23,167 bases of DNA from Anaerolineales bacterium UBA2232 (lineage in GTDB: Bacteria > Chloroflexota > Anaerolineae > UBA2200). The translations under genes and the position numbers were made by a program. The stretch is taken from the NCBI GenBank assembly GCA_002348045.1, contig DDYO01000146.1:1-23167 (forward strand), written 5' to 3'. The notes beneath the pieces were generated by a model. The model worked only from the letters and a program-made list of their open reading frames with translations. It did no database searches and had not been told where the DNA came from. Of this stretch, positions 1-7,315 are shown piece after piece; within the stretch, counting starts at the first letter, position 1, and each line of letters opens with the position of its first letter.

Positions 1-614
1 CAAAGCTACGGAACCGGATGAGGACGGAGATCAAGCGGATCCAGGAGGAATTGAAGACGACATCGGTATTTGTAACGCACGACTATCTGGAAGCGTTGTC
101 GTTGGGGGACCAGATCGTAGTCCTGAACGAGGGGGTACGGCAGCAGGTGGGGACGCCGGTGGAGATATTCAATCATCCGGCGAACATCTTTGTAGCGGAG
201 CTGGTAGGGGACCCGCCGGTGAACCTGTTGGACGCAAAGGTAGTGGCCCGAGACGGGGGTCTGGCGTTCTACCTGGAGGGTGGTGGGTGCGAGATCCCGA
301 TGCTGAAGAACGTAGCGGACATGCTGGCGTACAAGAAGGACCAGGCGGTGACGCTGGGGATACGGCCGATGCACCTGATACCGTACATGGTGGAAGAGCC
401 GGTGTGCCAGATCGCGGGGACAGTGTACTCGTGGGAGCGGATCGAGACGAAGGGCGTGATGTCGGTGAAGGTAGGGGAGTTGGTGATCCACGCTGAGACG
501 CCTGGGATCTTCAAGTACACGCCGGACCAGCCGGTATGGCTATCGGTGGACCTGGAGGAAGTGCGGGTATTTGATAAGGCGACATCGATGGTGATCGCGC
601 CGTACACGGCATAG
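1..614 (+). CDS. Sugar ABC transporter ATP-binding protein (MalK/UgpC type), 5' truncated
   Basis: This is the C-terminal part of a cytoplasmic ATPase that powers carbohydrate import; the frame is open from base 3 and the start lies outside the window. The first visible residues (KLRNRMRTEIKRIQEEL) match the stretch just after the D-loop of MalK-like ATPases, so Walker A, signature motif and Walker B are upstream. The H-loop (VFVTHDYLEAL) is present. It is followed by the family's typical link (GTPVEIFNHPANIFVAELVGDPPVNLL) and a TOBE/MOP regulatory domain to the end at a TAG. About 203 residues are visible of a usual 350-380. Fourfold-degenerate codons end in G very often, unlike the C-rich neighbours downstream. 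The substrate is not readable, though the aldolases, dehydrogenases and kinases downstream suggest a sugar or polyol. A glycerol-phosphate or oligosaccharide importer would look the same here. Confidence 0.9.
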   Translation, partial: KLRNRMRTEIKRIQEELKTTSVFVTHDYLEALSLGDQIVVLNEGVRQQVGTPVEIFNHPANIFVAELVGDPPVNLLDAKVVARDGGLAFYLEGGGCEIPMLKNVADMLAYKKDQAVTLGIRPMHLIPYMVEEPVCQIAGTVYSWERIETKGVMSVKVGELVIHAETPGIFKYTPDQPVWLSVDLEEVRVFDKATSMVIAPYTA

Positions 615-664
615 GGTGAGCGAGACCCCTTGGACAGGGCAAACTGACGACAGTAAGGAGTAAT

Positions 665-838
665 ATGGACTGGAAAGCTATGGCGGTGGCCGCCGGGAAA
701 AAGATCGGAATCCTCGCGATCTTCGTAATAATCGGCATTCTGATCAACCCGTTAGTGAAGATGAAACCAGTTGGACCTTATATCCACGCGGCATTGAGCC
801 TGTTCTTTGTGTTCTATGTGTATGGAAAGGTGATCTAG
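665..838 (+). CDS. Small two-helix membrane protein, 57 aa
   Basis: This short ORF begins at ATG after AAGGAG (655-660, 4-nt spacing) and ends at TAG, 50 bp downstream of the ABC ATPase. The 57-residue product starts MDWKAMAVAAGKK. It has one strongly hydrophobic segment at about residues 14-31 (IGILAIFVIIGILINPLV) and a second, shorter one at about 41-54 (HAALSLFFVFYVYG), with Lys residues flanking both. That suggests an integral membrane hairpin or a single-span protein with an amphipathic helix. I do not recognise the family. Position and strand suggest co-transcription with the transporter, so it could be a transporter accessory peptide. It does not resemble the longer DUF2160 protein of glycerol importers as I recall it. 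The good ribosome binding site and clean hydrophobic pattern support a real gene; the function is unknown. Confidence 0.65.
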   Translation: MDWKAMAVAAGKKIGILAIFVIIGILINPLVKMKPVGPYIHAALSLFFVFYVYGKVI

Positions 839-969
839 GGAGCACTGGGCGGGTGAGAGCCAGCGCGGGGAGGAATGTCCTGCCAGGCTATTCTGGCACG
901 CTGGTAGTGTTAGGCGGACCGCCTTCACAGGCTGGCACTGGCTTAGTACTATAGGAATCCAAAAGGCCA

Positions 970-1010
970 AATGTGGGGCGAGGACACTCAACCAAGCCCC
1001 ACATTCTTTT
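970..1010 (+). terminator. Rho-independent terminator-like hairpin after the transporter genes
   Basis: A perfect 10-bp inverted repeat pairs AATGTGGGGC (970-979) with GCCCCACATT (996-1005). The loop is 16 nt and CTTTT follows. The loop is longer than usual and the U-tract short, but position after the transporter genes fits a terminator or attenuator ahead of the aldolase gene. Confidence 0.6.
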
Positions 1011-1122
1011 GTGAGTTGATCGGCCAACGTGGCAGAAGAGCCGCCACCCGTGTTGGGAGCGGCCAACCCAGGAGTGGGCAACGCATTGGTGGGCTCTGGG
1101 TGATGGCCAGTTGTATATCATA

Positions 1123-1143
1123 GCAGGGCTGGGAAGGCCCTGC
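1123..1143 (+). other. Hairpin just upstream of the class I aldolase ribosome binding site
   Basis: GCAGGGC (1123-1129) and GCCCTGC (1137-1143) form a perfect 7-bp stem with a 7-nt loop, ending 4 nt before AAAGGAG. It could be an operator palindrome, a processing site or a structure affecting translation. No U-tract follows. Confidence 0.35.
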
Positions 1144-1160
1144 AGACAAAGGAGAGCAAC

Positions 1161-1973
1161 ATGACATCCGTAGGCAAAGTACTGAGGCTGGGGCAGATAT
1201 TTGATCAGAAGACTGGTACTGCCCTCATCGTGCCCATGGACCATCCCGTGGAGGGGTACTATGAGCAGCTGGAGGACCCCCGTGGCCTCATCGACCGCTT
1301 GATCGAGGCGGGCGCCAGTGCCTTTCTGCTGCGGCGCGGTACCGCCCGGCTGGTCGCTCCGGTGCTCGCCGGCCGAGCGGGCCTGATCCTGCGCACCACC
1401 ATCGCCACCGGTTTGCGTGGGAAGGCCATTGAGCAAGTATTCGTAACCACCGTTGAAGAGGCAGTGCGTCTGGGCGCCGCAGCCGTGTGTCCCACGGTCT
1501 ATCTGGGAGGCGAGACCGAGCCCGTGGACCTCGAGTACCTGGGGCTGATGGCCGATCAGTGCGAGGCATGGGGAATGCCCCTGATGAGCGAGGTGTTTCC
1601 TCTGGGGGGAGATGACCTGATCGAGCCGGGGGCGGGACCGTACTCTCTAGAGGACATGCAGATGTGCGTTCGCATCGCTGCCGAAGAAGGCGCTGACTTT
1701 ATCAAGACCTGGTACAGCGGCGATTCGACCAGCTACCAGAAGGTCACCCGTTACAGCACGGTTCCCATCGTCATCGCTGGCGGACCCAAGGTGAACACCA
1801 CCCGCGAGGCCCTGGAGATGGTCAAGGGCGCCATGGATGCTGGCTGCGTCGGCACGTCTATTGGACGCAACATCTGGCAGCATCCCGATCCGGCCGCCAT
1901 GATGCGCGCCATGGCCAAGATCGTGCGGGCGAAGGCATCGGTGGACGAAGCCATGCTTGAGTTCAAGCACTAG
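1161..1973 (+). CDS. Class I aldolase, DhnA/LsrF family
   Basis: This 270-residue cytoplasmic protein fits the DhnA-type class I aldolase family (archaeal-type fructose-bisphosphate aldolase, LsrF and relatives), which uses a Schiff-base lysine in a TIM barrel. The N-terminal MDHPVEG motif (D27-H28) and the FIKTWYSG stretch with candidate Schiff-base lysine K182 are visible. The phosphate-binding strands VIAGGPK and GTSIGRNIWQHPDP are also intact. Length matches the family. ATG follows AAAGGAG (1148-1154) with 6-nt spacing. The MDR dehydrogenase gene starts 45 bp downstream, so they probably share a transcript. It likely cleaves or condenses a phosphorylated sugar made by the kinases further down. 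Alternatives are an LsrF-like thiolase acting on phospho-AI-2 or a 2-amino-3,7-dideoxyheptulosonate-type synthase. Family assignment is firm; the substrate is not. Confidence 0.88.
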   Translation: MTSVGKVLRLGQIFDQKTGTALIVPMDHPVEGYYEQLEDPRGLIDRLIEAGASAFLLRRGTARLVAPVLAGRAGLILRTTIATGLRGKAIEQVFVTTVEEAVRLGAAAVCPTVYLGGETEPVDLEYLGLMADQCEAWGMPLMSEVFPLGGDDLIEPGAGPYSLEDMQMCVRIAAEEGADFIKTWYSGDSTSYQKVTRYSTVPIVIAGGPKVNTTREALEMVKGAMDAGCVGTSIGRNIWQHPDPAAMMRAMAKIVRAKASVDEAMLEFKH

Positions 1974-2018
1974 GAACTGACCACGGTTCTATTTCGGCCC
2001 GAGGAGGGGCAAAGCACT

Positions 2019-3008
2019 ATGAAAGAAGCTCTCTTGTATGCCGTTGGCGATGTGCGCGTCGTGGACTCGCCCAAGCCAACCATCAACGAAGAAGAAATCC
2101 TGGTGGCCGTTCGCTCCTGTGGCGTGTGCCCTACCGATGCTCGCAAGTATCGAACTGGCAACCATGGGGTCCCGCACTGGCCTTTCAACATGGGTCACGA
2201 GTTTAGCGGTGATGTTGTCGAGGCTGGGCGCAACGTCAAGAAATGGAAAGTGGGCCAACGAGTGGCGGTCACCACCTACAATGGCTACGCCGAGTTTGTC
2301 AAGATCGGCCCTGAGGAGTTTGAGGCCGGTGTGTCGTCCCTGGACTCGCTGCTGGAAATGGCCGATTCGGTCACCTACGAAGAGGCGACGTTCGTGGAGC
2401 CGTTGGCTGACGTCATCCACTCACTGGTGGATCAGGCGCAGGTGCAAATCGGTGACAAGATGGTGGTTCTGGGCGGCGGGCAGCTCGGGCTGCAGCATCT
2501 GATGCTGGCCAAGGCCATGGGCATCCGTGTACTGTTGAGCGACCTCATCGACGAGCGCCTGAAGTGGGCCCAGGGTTTTGGCGCCGAGGTCGTGATCAAT
2601 CCGGCCAAGTCCGATGCTGTTGAGGCTGTGCAGGAGTGGACAGGCGGAGTGGGAGCTGACGCGGTCATCGTGGCTGCGGGGGCCACTCAGGCTGTCGAGC
2701 AGGCGATGCGTATGGTACGCAAAGGCGGCCGCGTCGTGCTGTTCGCGGGCTTTGAATACAACAAGGTGATTCAGATCGATCCCAACGTGCTCCATTACGG
2801 GGAGATCATCCTGACCGGCTCCTACTGGGTGGGCCTCAGGCCTCATCCCCGGCTGGAGCTCTATCAGCGAGCGCTGGACCTGATCGCGTCCAAACAAGTG
2901 CCCGTGGCTGAGCTGATCACGCATCGGTTCGCCCTCGGCGACATCAAGCAGGCCCTGGAGACCGTCATGCGTCAGGAAGGCCTGAAAGTGATGATCAACT
3001 TCCGGTAG
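2019..3008 (+). CDS. MDR-family alcohol/polyol dehydrogenase lacking the structural zinc lobe
   Basis: This 329-residue cytoplasmic medium-chain dehydrogenase presumably oxidises a sugar alcohol or secondary alcohol with NAD(P). The GroES-like half carries CGVCPTD (Cys37) and MGHE (His60-Glu61), the expected catalytic zinc ligands, and EPLAD supplies a further acidic residue. The Rossmann half has VVLGGGQLGLQHLMLAKAMG. The loop that normally holds four Cys for the structural zinc is missing: VGQRVAV runs through only a few residues to YAEFV. This explains the short length against about 345-350 for sorbitol/threonine dehydrogenases. ATG is preceded by AGGAGG (2002-2007), spacing 11. It sits between the two aldolase genes, which suggests it makes or uses a ketose of the same pathway. 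The exact substrate is unknown. Confidence 0.87.
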   Translation: MKEALLYAVGDVRVVDSPKPTINEEEILVAVRSCGVCPTDARKYRTGNHGVPHWPFNMGHEFSGDVVEAGRNVKKWKVGQRVAVTTYNGYAEFVKIGPEEFEAGVSSLDSLLEMADSVTYEEATFVEPLADVIHSLVDQAQVQIGDKMVVLGGGQLGLQHLMLAKAMGIRVLLSDLIDERLKWAQGFGAEVVINPAKSDAVEAVQEWTGGVGADAVIVAAGATQAVEQAMRMVRKGGRVVLFAGFEYNKVIQIDPNVLHYGEIILTGSYWVGLRPHPRLELYQRALDLIASKQVPVAELITHRFALGDIKQALETVMRQEGLKVMINFR

Positions 3009-3011
3009 TTT

Positions 3012-3031
3012 CAGCCAGGAGATCCTGGCTG
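3012..3031 (+). other. Perfect intercistronic hairpin
   Basis: CAGCCAGG (3012-3019) and CCTGGCTG (3024-3031) form an 8-bp stem with an AGAT tetraloop, starting 4 nt after the dehydrogenase stop codon. No U-tract follows. It is more likely an mRNA-stabilising or processing structure than a classical terminator. Confidence 0.45.
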
Positions 3032-3127
3032 GCGAATGGGTTGGTCTTCGGAGCAGCCCATCGTTCTGCCCGGCCATAACTTGACCTTGCGCGCTGGTCA
3101 AAAAATCCAAGAAGGAGAGTGACGATC

Positions 3128-4006
3128 ATGAGCCTTTTTCCCATGGCTGACCTTATGCGACATGCCCGTGAGAACCGCTATGGTGTACCTGCCTTTAACG
3201 TCAACGACACATACAGCATCGCTGCCGCGATTGCCGCGGCTGAAGAGGAGGATGCGCCCCTGATCCTGATGGGTTGGGAAGGTGAGTTAGAGGGACCGAA
3301 TATGGTCTACTTCTCCTCCCTGGCCGTTGCGGCAGCTCAGAAGGCGCGGGTGCCGGTGGCTATCCATCTCGATCACGGCACCTCCTTCGCCTGGGCACAA
3401 CGTGCCATTCAGCACGGCTTTACGTCGGTGATGATTGACTCTTCGATGCTTCCCTTTGATGAGAACGTGGCCGTTACCCGCAAGGTCGTCGAAGCCGCAC
3501 ACGCCTGTGGGGTGACGGTCGAGGCCGAGCTGGGGCACATCATCGGCGCGGACGTGGTTCTGACTGAAGAGCAGCAAAGGGCCAACATGACGGACCCTGA
3601 CGAAGCTGCTCGGTTCGTAGAGGCAACGGGGGTGGATGCGCTGGCTGTTGCAGTCGGCAATGCCCATGGCCTTTACAAGTATACCCCCAAGCTGGATTTG
3701 GAAAGGCTGGATACGATTGTGCAGCGCGTTCAGTGCCATGTGGTGATGCACGGTGGCTCGGGCACTCCAAGCCTCCCTGAGGCCGTTCAGCTTGGCGTAA
3801 CCAAGATCAACATCGGAACGGACATCCAGGTCGCCTTCCGGGAGAGCGTCAAGCAGACGCTTCAGCAGTATTCCTTGGAGAACCTGGACTCAACCAGCAT
3901 CCTGGGTCCGGCCACCGAGGCTATGAAGCAGGTGATGGTGGACCGAATCCGCTTGTTCAGCGCCAACGGGCAAGGGCGAGAGGCGGACTGTTTCCTGCGG
4001 GCCTAA
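3128..4006 (+). CDS. Class II fructose/tagatose-bisphosphate aldolase family protein
   Basis: This zinc-dependent class II aldolase (Fba/GatY/KbaY family) is 292 residues, in the usual 280-310 range. It would split a ketose mono- or bisphosphate into dihydroxyacetone phosphate and an aldehyde in the cytoplasm. The catalytic motif HLDHGTS (Asp82, zinc His83) and VEAELGHIIG are present. GNAHG (His180) and MHGGSG (His208) give the other zinc ligands, and NIGTD (228-232) is the phosphate/substrate loop. A GTG at 3119 is in frame but overlaps AAGGAG (3112-3117) too closely. The ATG at 3128 has 10-nt spacing and was chosen. It lies in the same run as the class I aldolase and both dehydrogenases. 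Whether it prefers fructose-, tagatose- or another phosphate cannot be read, as specificity loops vary. Confidence 0.92.
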   Translation: MSLFPMADLMRHARENRYGVPAFNVNDTYSIAAAIAAAEEEDAPLILMGWEGELEGPNMVYFSSLAVAAAQKARVPVAIHLDHGTSFAWAQRAIQHGFTSVMIDSSMLPFDENVAVTRKVVEAAHACGVTVEAELGHIIGADVVLTEEQQRANMTDPDEAARFVEATGVDALAVAVGNAHGLYKYTPKLDLERLDTIVQRVQCHVVMHGGSGTPSLPEAVQLGVTKINIGTDIQVAFRESVKQTLQQYSLENLDSTSILGPATEAMKQVMVDRIRLFSANGQGREADCFLRA

Positions 4007-4326
4007 CGCCAGCGAGCTTGGCTCGCGAGCCGGCTAACGACGTTGACGGGGCAGCGCATCGGCCGATCGGCAGCGTGGTGCGCGGCCCCGTGTCGTATCT
4101 TGGGCACTCAATACTGATGAGCCGCATCACCCCACCGTGCAACCATGGTGAGACACCTGTGCGGCCGCGGGCGCGACCCGCCAACTGATGCAGGCGCGAC
4201 AGGGCCTGGCCGACAGCACCGCGATTGCACTGGCACTGGGCGCGAGTTGACCTGCGAGGGATGAGCAAGCCCATCACGTTAACAGGGATGATCGACGTGA
4301 CCGCATTTTGACGAAAGGAGCATGCG
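4007..4326 (+). other. Intergenic gap without a recognised gene
   Basis: These 320 bp hold no supported gene. Right after the aldolase stop is a dense palindromic patch: GCGAGC (4012-4017) pairs with GCTCGC (4021-4026), overlapped by the palindrome GGCTCGCGAGCC (4020-4031). No U-tract follows. A short protein-like stretch ending at the TGA at 4248-4250 has no start or homology I recognise. The gap ends with the AAAGGAG of the next gene. Confidence 0.55.
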
Positions 4327-5385
4327 ATGAAGGCAGCAATGTTCTATGGCGGGAAGGATATCCGGGTAGAGGAGGTTCCCACTCCCGTTCCTGGGCCCGG
4401 GGAGGCGTTGGTCAAGATCACGGCTGCGGGCATTTGCGGCAGTGACCTTCACGGCTACCGCGTAAAGCCCGAGAAACCGTGGATTCCGTTCCCACACACC
4501 ACCGGTCACGAGCTGACGGGCGTGGTGGCTGATGTGGGTCCTGGCGTGACCAAGGTTACAGTCGGACAGCGGGTTGGCGTGGAACCGCTTCACCTGATCG
4601 GATGTGGGCAATGCCGCTGGTGCCGCCAGGGGCACTATCATGCCTGCCCGGTCCGTGGGCGGAACCCCGATGGTTCCGTGCGCCACAGCAGCGGGTTCGC
4701 CGAGTATGATGTGGCTCCTGAGAATAACCTCTACGTCTTGCCTGACGCGGTGTCCACCGACGCTGCGGCGATCCTAGACGTGTATGCCTGCGCCATCCAT
4801 ACCATCCACCGCGTGCACGCCTATCCCAGCCACACGGTGGTGGTGGTGGGCCCGGGGCCTATCGGCATCTCAATCGCCGAGGCCTACCGAGCCTTGGGAG
4901 CTCGCCAGGTGATCATGCTGGGTACGGGCGACCATGCCCTGGGGCTGGCCAAGACGTTTGCCTGTGACCACATCATCAACACCATTAACGTTGACCCGGT
5001 CCAGGCGGTGAAGGACCTCACGGGCGGTGAGGGCGCCGATGTGGTAATTGAGGCGGTCGGAGGCCATGCGTCCACGTTCGCCACCTGTATGGCCATGTTG
5101 GCCAAGCAGGGAACCCTGGGCATCATCGGCATGTACCAGGAACTCCAGACGCTGGACACGGCTCTGGCGATGCAAAAGGAGATTGAGATTAGCTGGATCA
5201 ACAGCTATGCGGCCTGGAACGGTGTGCCCGAGTTTCAGATCACACTGGACTGGATTGTCTCGGGCCGCTTCCAGCCTGAGCGAATGATCACCCACAAGGT
5301 CCCTCTGGACAAGATCGCCGAGGGCTTTGCCCTGGCCACCAACAGGAGGGAATCCAAGGCGGTCAAGGTGCTGGTGATACCGTGA
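4327..5385 (+). CDS. Zinc-dependent MDR alcohol/polyol dehydrogenase (threonine/sorbitol dehydrogenase-like)
   Basis: This full-length 352-residue medium-chain dehydrogenase has both zinc sites. Catalytic zinc ligands are Cys37 (GICGSD) and His61-Glu62 (GHE). Structural zinc ligands are Cys93, Cys96, Cys99 and Cys107 (CGQCRWCRQGHYHAC). The Rossmann motif VVVVGPGPIGISIAEAY follows. The acidic position usually found in an EPLAC stretch reads ILDVYACAIH, an apparent Glu-to-Asp change. It should oxidise a secondary hydroxyl with NAD(P), for example on a polyol, sugar or threonine-like substrate, in the cytoplasm. ATG follows AAAGGAG with good spacing. It is separated by over 300 bp from genes on both sides but shares their strand. 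Its sequence is clearly different from the dehydrogenase at 2019, so it is not a recent duplicate. Substrate assignment beyond the family would be guesswork. Confidence 0.9.
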   Translation: MKAAMFYGGKDIRVEEVPTPVPGPGEALVKITAAGICGSDLHGYRVKPEKPWIPFPHTTGHELTGVVADVGPGVTKVTVGQRVGVEPLHLIGCGQCRWCRQGHYHACPVRGRNPDGSVRHSSGFAEYDVAPENNLYVLPDAVSTDAAAILDVYACAIHTIHRVHAYPSHTVVVVGPGPIGISIAEAYRALGARQVIMLGTGDHALGLAKTFACDHIINTINVDPVQAVKDLTGGEGADVVIEAVGGHASTFATCMAMLAKQGTLGIIGMYQELQTLDTALAMQKEIEISWINSYAAWNGVPEFQITLDWIVSGRFQPERMITHKVPLDKIAEGFALATNRRESKAVKVLVIP

Positions 5386-5730
5386 GAATCCCTTGGGGCC
5401 GGTGCGGCCGTCAGGCAGTATGGACCGGGTAATGACGGCCGGCGCCTGACGCTGGAACACTGTGGGTTGTTCCAACCGGTGGCGGAGCCAAGAGCTGAGT
5501 CTGGTCCAGGATGGTGAGCGATGCCCTCGGTTGTGACCGGCAGTTCCAGAGAGCGCGTCACCAGGTGCTGCTCGGCGTGTCAGGCCCTCAGGGCAAACTC
5601 CAACAGCTGACAGTGGAAGCCGCCCAAGGCAAACGCTGCGAGGGGCGGGTCGCCTGCTGGGCGTAGCACGGGAGCAGAGCTGGCTGCGGGGGACGACTCA
5701 GGCGTGTTGACTAATACAAAGGAGACGGAC
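5386..5730 (+). other. Long leader-like gap before the kinase genes with alternative pairings
   Basis: No supported gene is present in these 345 bp. Near its 5' end, CGGCCGTCA (5405-5413) can pair with TGACGGCCG (5433-5441). The overlapping CGTCAGGC (5409-5416) can pair instead with GCCTGACG (5444-5451). These two helices exclude each other. An open stretch from GTG 5515 to about 5667 has no recognised homology. No clear promoter was found. Confidence 0.5.
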
Positions 5731-7275
5731 ATGACAGGCAAGCTCTTGGTCGGAGTTGACATTGGCACCACCGCCTCCAAAGGCGTATTGGTGGACGTGG
5801 ACGGCAATGTACTTGCCTATCAGATTCGTGAGCACGCGGTGTCTACCCCGCGGCCGGGCTGGTGCGAAATGGATGCCGATGAAGTGTGGTGGGCTGACCT
5901 CAAGTTCATCCTCCGCGGCCTGGTTGCCCAGTCGGGGATGGATCCCAAGTCCATCGCATGCGTTTGCGTGAGCGCCCTATCTCCGAACCTTCTGCCTCTG
6001 GATGAAAACGATGTCCCCCTCTGCAAGGGTGTGATCTACTCGGACATGCGGGCTGTGGCTGAGATCAAAGAGATCACCGATCGCCTTGGCGAGGACCGGA
6101 TCCTTCGGCTGATGGGACGGCGCATCCCGCCGGATTCAGTGGGCGCCAAGGTGCTGTGGCTCCGCAAAAACGAGCCCAAGATCTTTGAGCGGACCAAGAT
6201 CATTCATTCAGCGTCCAGTTATCTGGTCTTCAGGTTGACCGGGGTGCACGTGATGGACACGCTGAGCGCCAATGGCGTCAGTCCGTTTTACAACCCTGCA
6301 ACCCTCTCCTGGGACGAGGAGATTTGCCGTGAGCTAGGCATCTCGCCGGACCTGTTTCCGCCCATCAAGTGGACTACGGAAATCGCCGGCTCAGTAACCG
6401 CGGAGGCCAGCCGTGACACCCATCTGGCCGAGGGCACTCCGGTCATCGTTGGGTTTGTGGATGCCCCCGCCGAGTCTTTAAGCACCGGTGCGGTGGCGCC
6501 CTGGGAAGCCAGCCTGCTGTATGGCACCACGATGATCATGGGAATCGTCGTTGAGCCACCCAAGCCGGGGGAAAAGCCCCTGGGCAATCAGATGGGGGTA
6601 AAGGGCTTTTATCGCACCTCCGTGGTCATGTCATCGTCGGGTGGTCTGATGCGCTGGTTCCGCGACAATTTTGGCCAGTACGAGCAAGAGGCGGAGGCCA
6701 AGTTGGGCCTGAGTGCCTATCAGCTGCTGGCGATGGGGGGCGAATCGGCACCGCCCGGCGCTGAGGGACTGCTGGTGCTCCCTTACTTTGCGGGAGAGCG
6801 GAGTCCAATCTGGGACGCCCAGGCGCGGGGCACGGTCCTGGGCCTGACTTTGTCGCACTCCCGCATGCACATCTATCGGGCCTTGGTGGAGGCCACAGCT
6901 TTCGGTCTGCGCCACGGGCTTGAGGTAGTGCAGAAGACCGGCGTGAAGGTGGAGCGGGTGGTCTCGACCGGGGGCGGCACCAAGAACCACTTGTGGACCC
7001 AGGTGGTGAGCGACGTCCTGGGCAGGGATCAGGAGATACTGATCAATGCCTATGGGGCGCCCTACGGAGACGCTTATCTGGCGGGCATCGGTGCTGGGTT
7101 GTTCAAGGACCTTGTCCCGTTGCGTGATGTGTGGAAGAGAGAGACCCGGGTGGTACGGTGGAGTCCTGAACGCAACAAGCTCTATGACCGCTACTTTGAG
7201 GTCTATCGGGGGCTGTACGACAAGCTGAAGGACAGCATGCACGCTCTGGCAGAATTGGCGTCACTCAAGGTGTAG
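5731..7275 (+). CDS. FGGY-family carbohydrate kinase (first of three tandem copies)
   Basis: This 514-residue cytoplasmic kinase of the xylulokinase/gluconokinase/LsrK superfamily would use ATP to phosphorylate a ketose, polyol or sugar acid. The N-terminal phosphate motif GVDIGTTASKG contains Asp10. RPGWCEMDADEVWW is the usual early FGGY block. The catalytic aspartate is Asp244 in GFVDAPAES. The second phosphate motif YGTT (264-267), LPYFAGERSPIWD and the adenosine motif STGGGTKNHLWTQ are all intact. An in-frame GTG at 5704 would add nine residues, but the ATG at 5731 has AAAGGAG (5718-5724) at 6-nt spacing and matches the length of its two paralogues. The second kinase begins 40 bp later. 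No substrate-specific signature allows naming xylulokinase, erythritol kinase or another member. Confidence 0.92.
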   Translation: MTGKLLVGVDIGTTASKGVLVDVDGNVLAYQIREHAVSTPRPGWCEMDADEVWWADLKFILRGLVAQSGMDPKSIACVCVSALSPNLLPLDENDVPLCKGVIYSDMRAVAEIKEITDRLGEDRILRLMGRRIPPDSVGAKVLWLRKNEPKIFERTKIIHSASSYLVFRLTGVHVMDTLSANGVSPFYNPATLSWDEEICRELGISPDLFPPIKWTTEIAGSVTAEASRDTHLAEGTPVIVGFVDAPAESLSTGAVAPWEASLLYGTTMIMGIVVEPPKPGEKPLGNQMGVKGFYRTSVVMSSSGGLMRWFRDNFGQYEQEAEAKLGLSAYQLLAMGGESAPPGAEGLLVLPYFAGERSPIWDAQARGTVLGLTLSHSRMHIYRALVEATAFGLRHGLEVVQKTGVKVERVVSTGGGTKNHLWTQVVSDVLGRDQEILINAYGAPYGDAYLAGIGAGLFKDLVPLRDVWKRETRVVRWSPERNKLYDRYFEVYRGLYDKLKDSMHALAELASLKV

Positions 7276-7315
7276 GCTGGCAGTAGGTACCGGACTGTTC
7301 CAGGGAGGTGAGCCT

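Larger units (their letters stand above)
839..1160 (+). other. Intergenic gap without a gene; terminator and upstream hairpin
   Basis: No convincing gene lies in these 322 bp. They contain the terminator-like hairpin at 970-1010 and a short hairpin at 1123-1143. A weak promoter-like pair, TTCACA (924-929) and TACTAT (947-952) with a 17-bp spacer, lies just before the terminator and may be chance. Confidence 0.6.

Noticed and set aside
924..952. TTCACA-17-TACTAT promoter-like pair
   Set aside because: Weak boxes and placed directly before a terminator hairpin; not convincing as a gene promoter.
4152..4250. A protein-like stretch (ending RQGLADSTAIALALGAS) before a TGA in the gap after the class II aldolase
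   Set aside because: Too short, stop codon just upstream in frame, no start with a ribosome binding site and no family recognised.
5515..5667. Open frame from a GTG in the gap before the first kinase
   Set aside because: No ribosome binding site, no recognisable domain; GC-rich DNA gives such frames by chance.
5704..5730. GTG-initiated extension of the first kinase
   Set aside because: The ATG at 5731 has a well-spaced AAAGGAG and matches the N-termini of the two paralogues.
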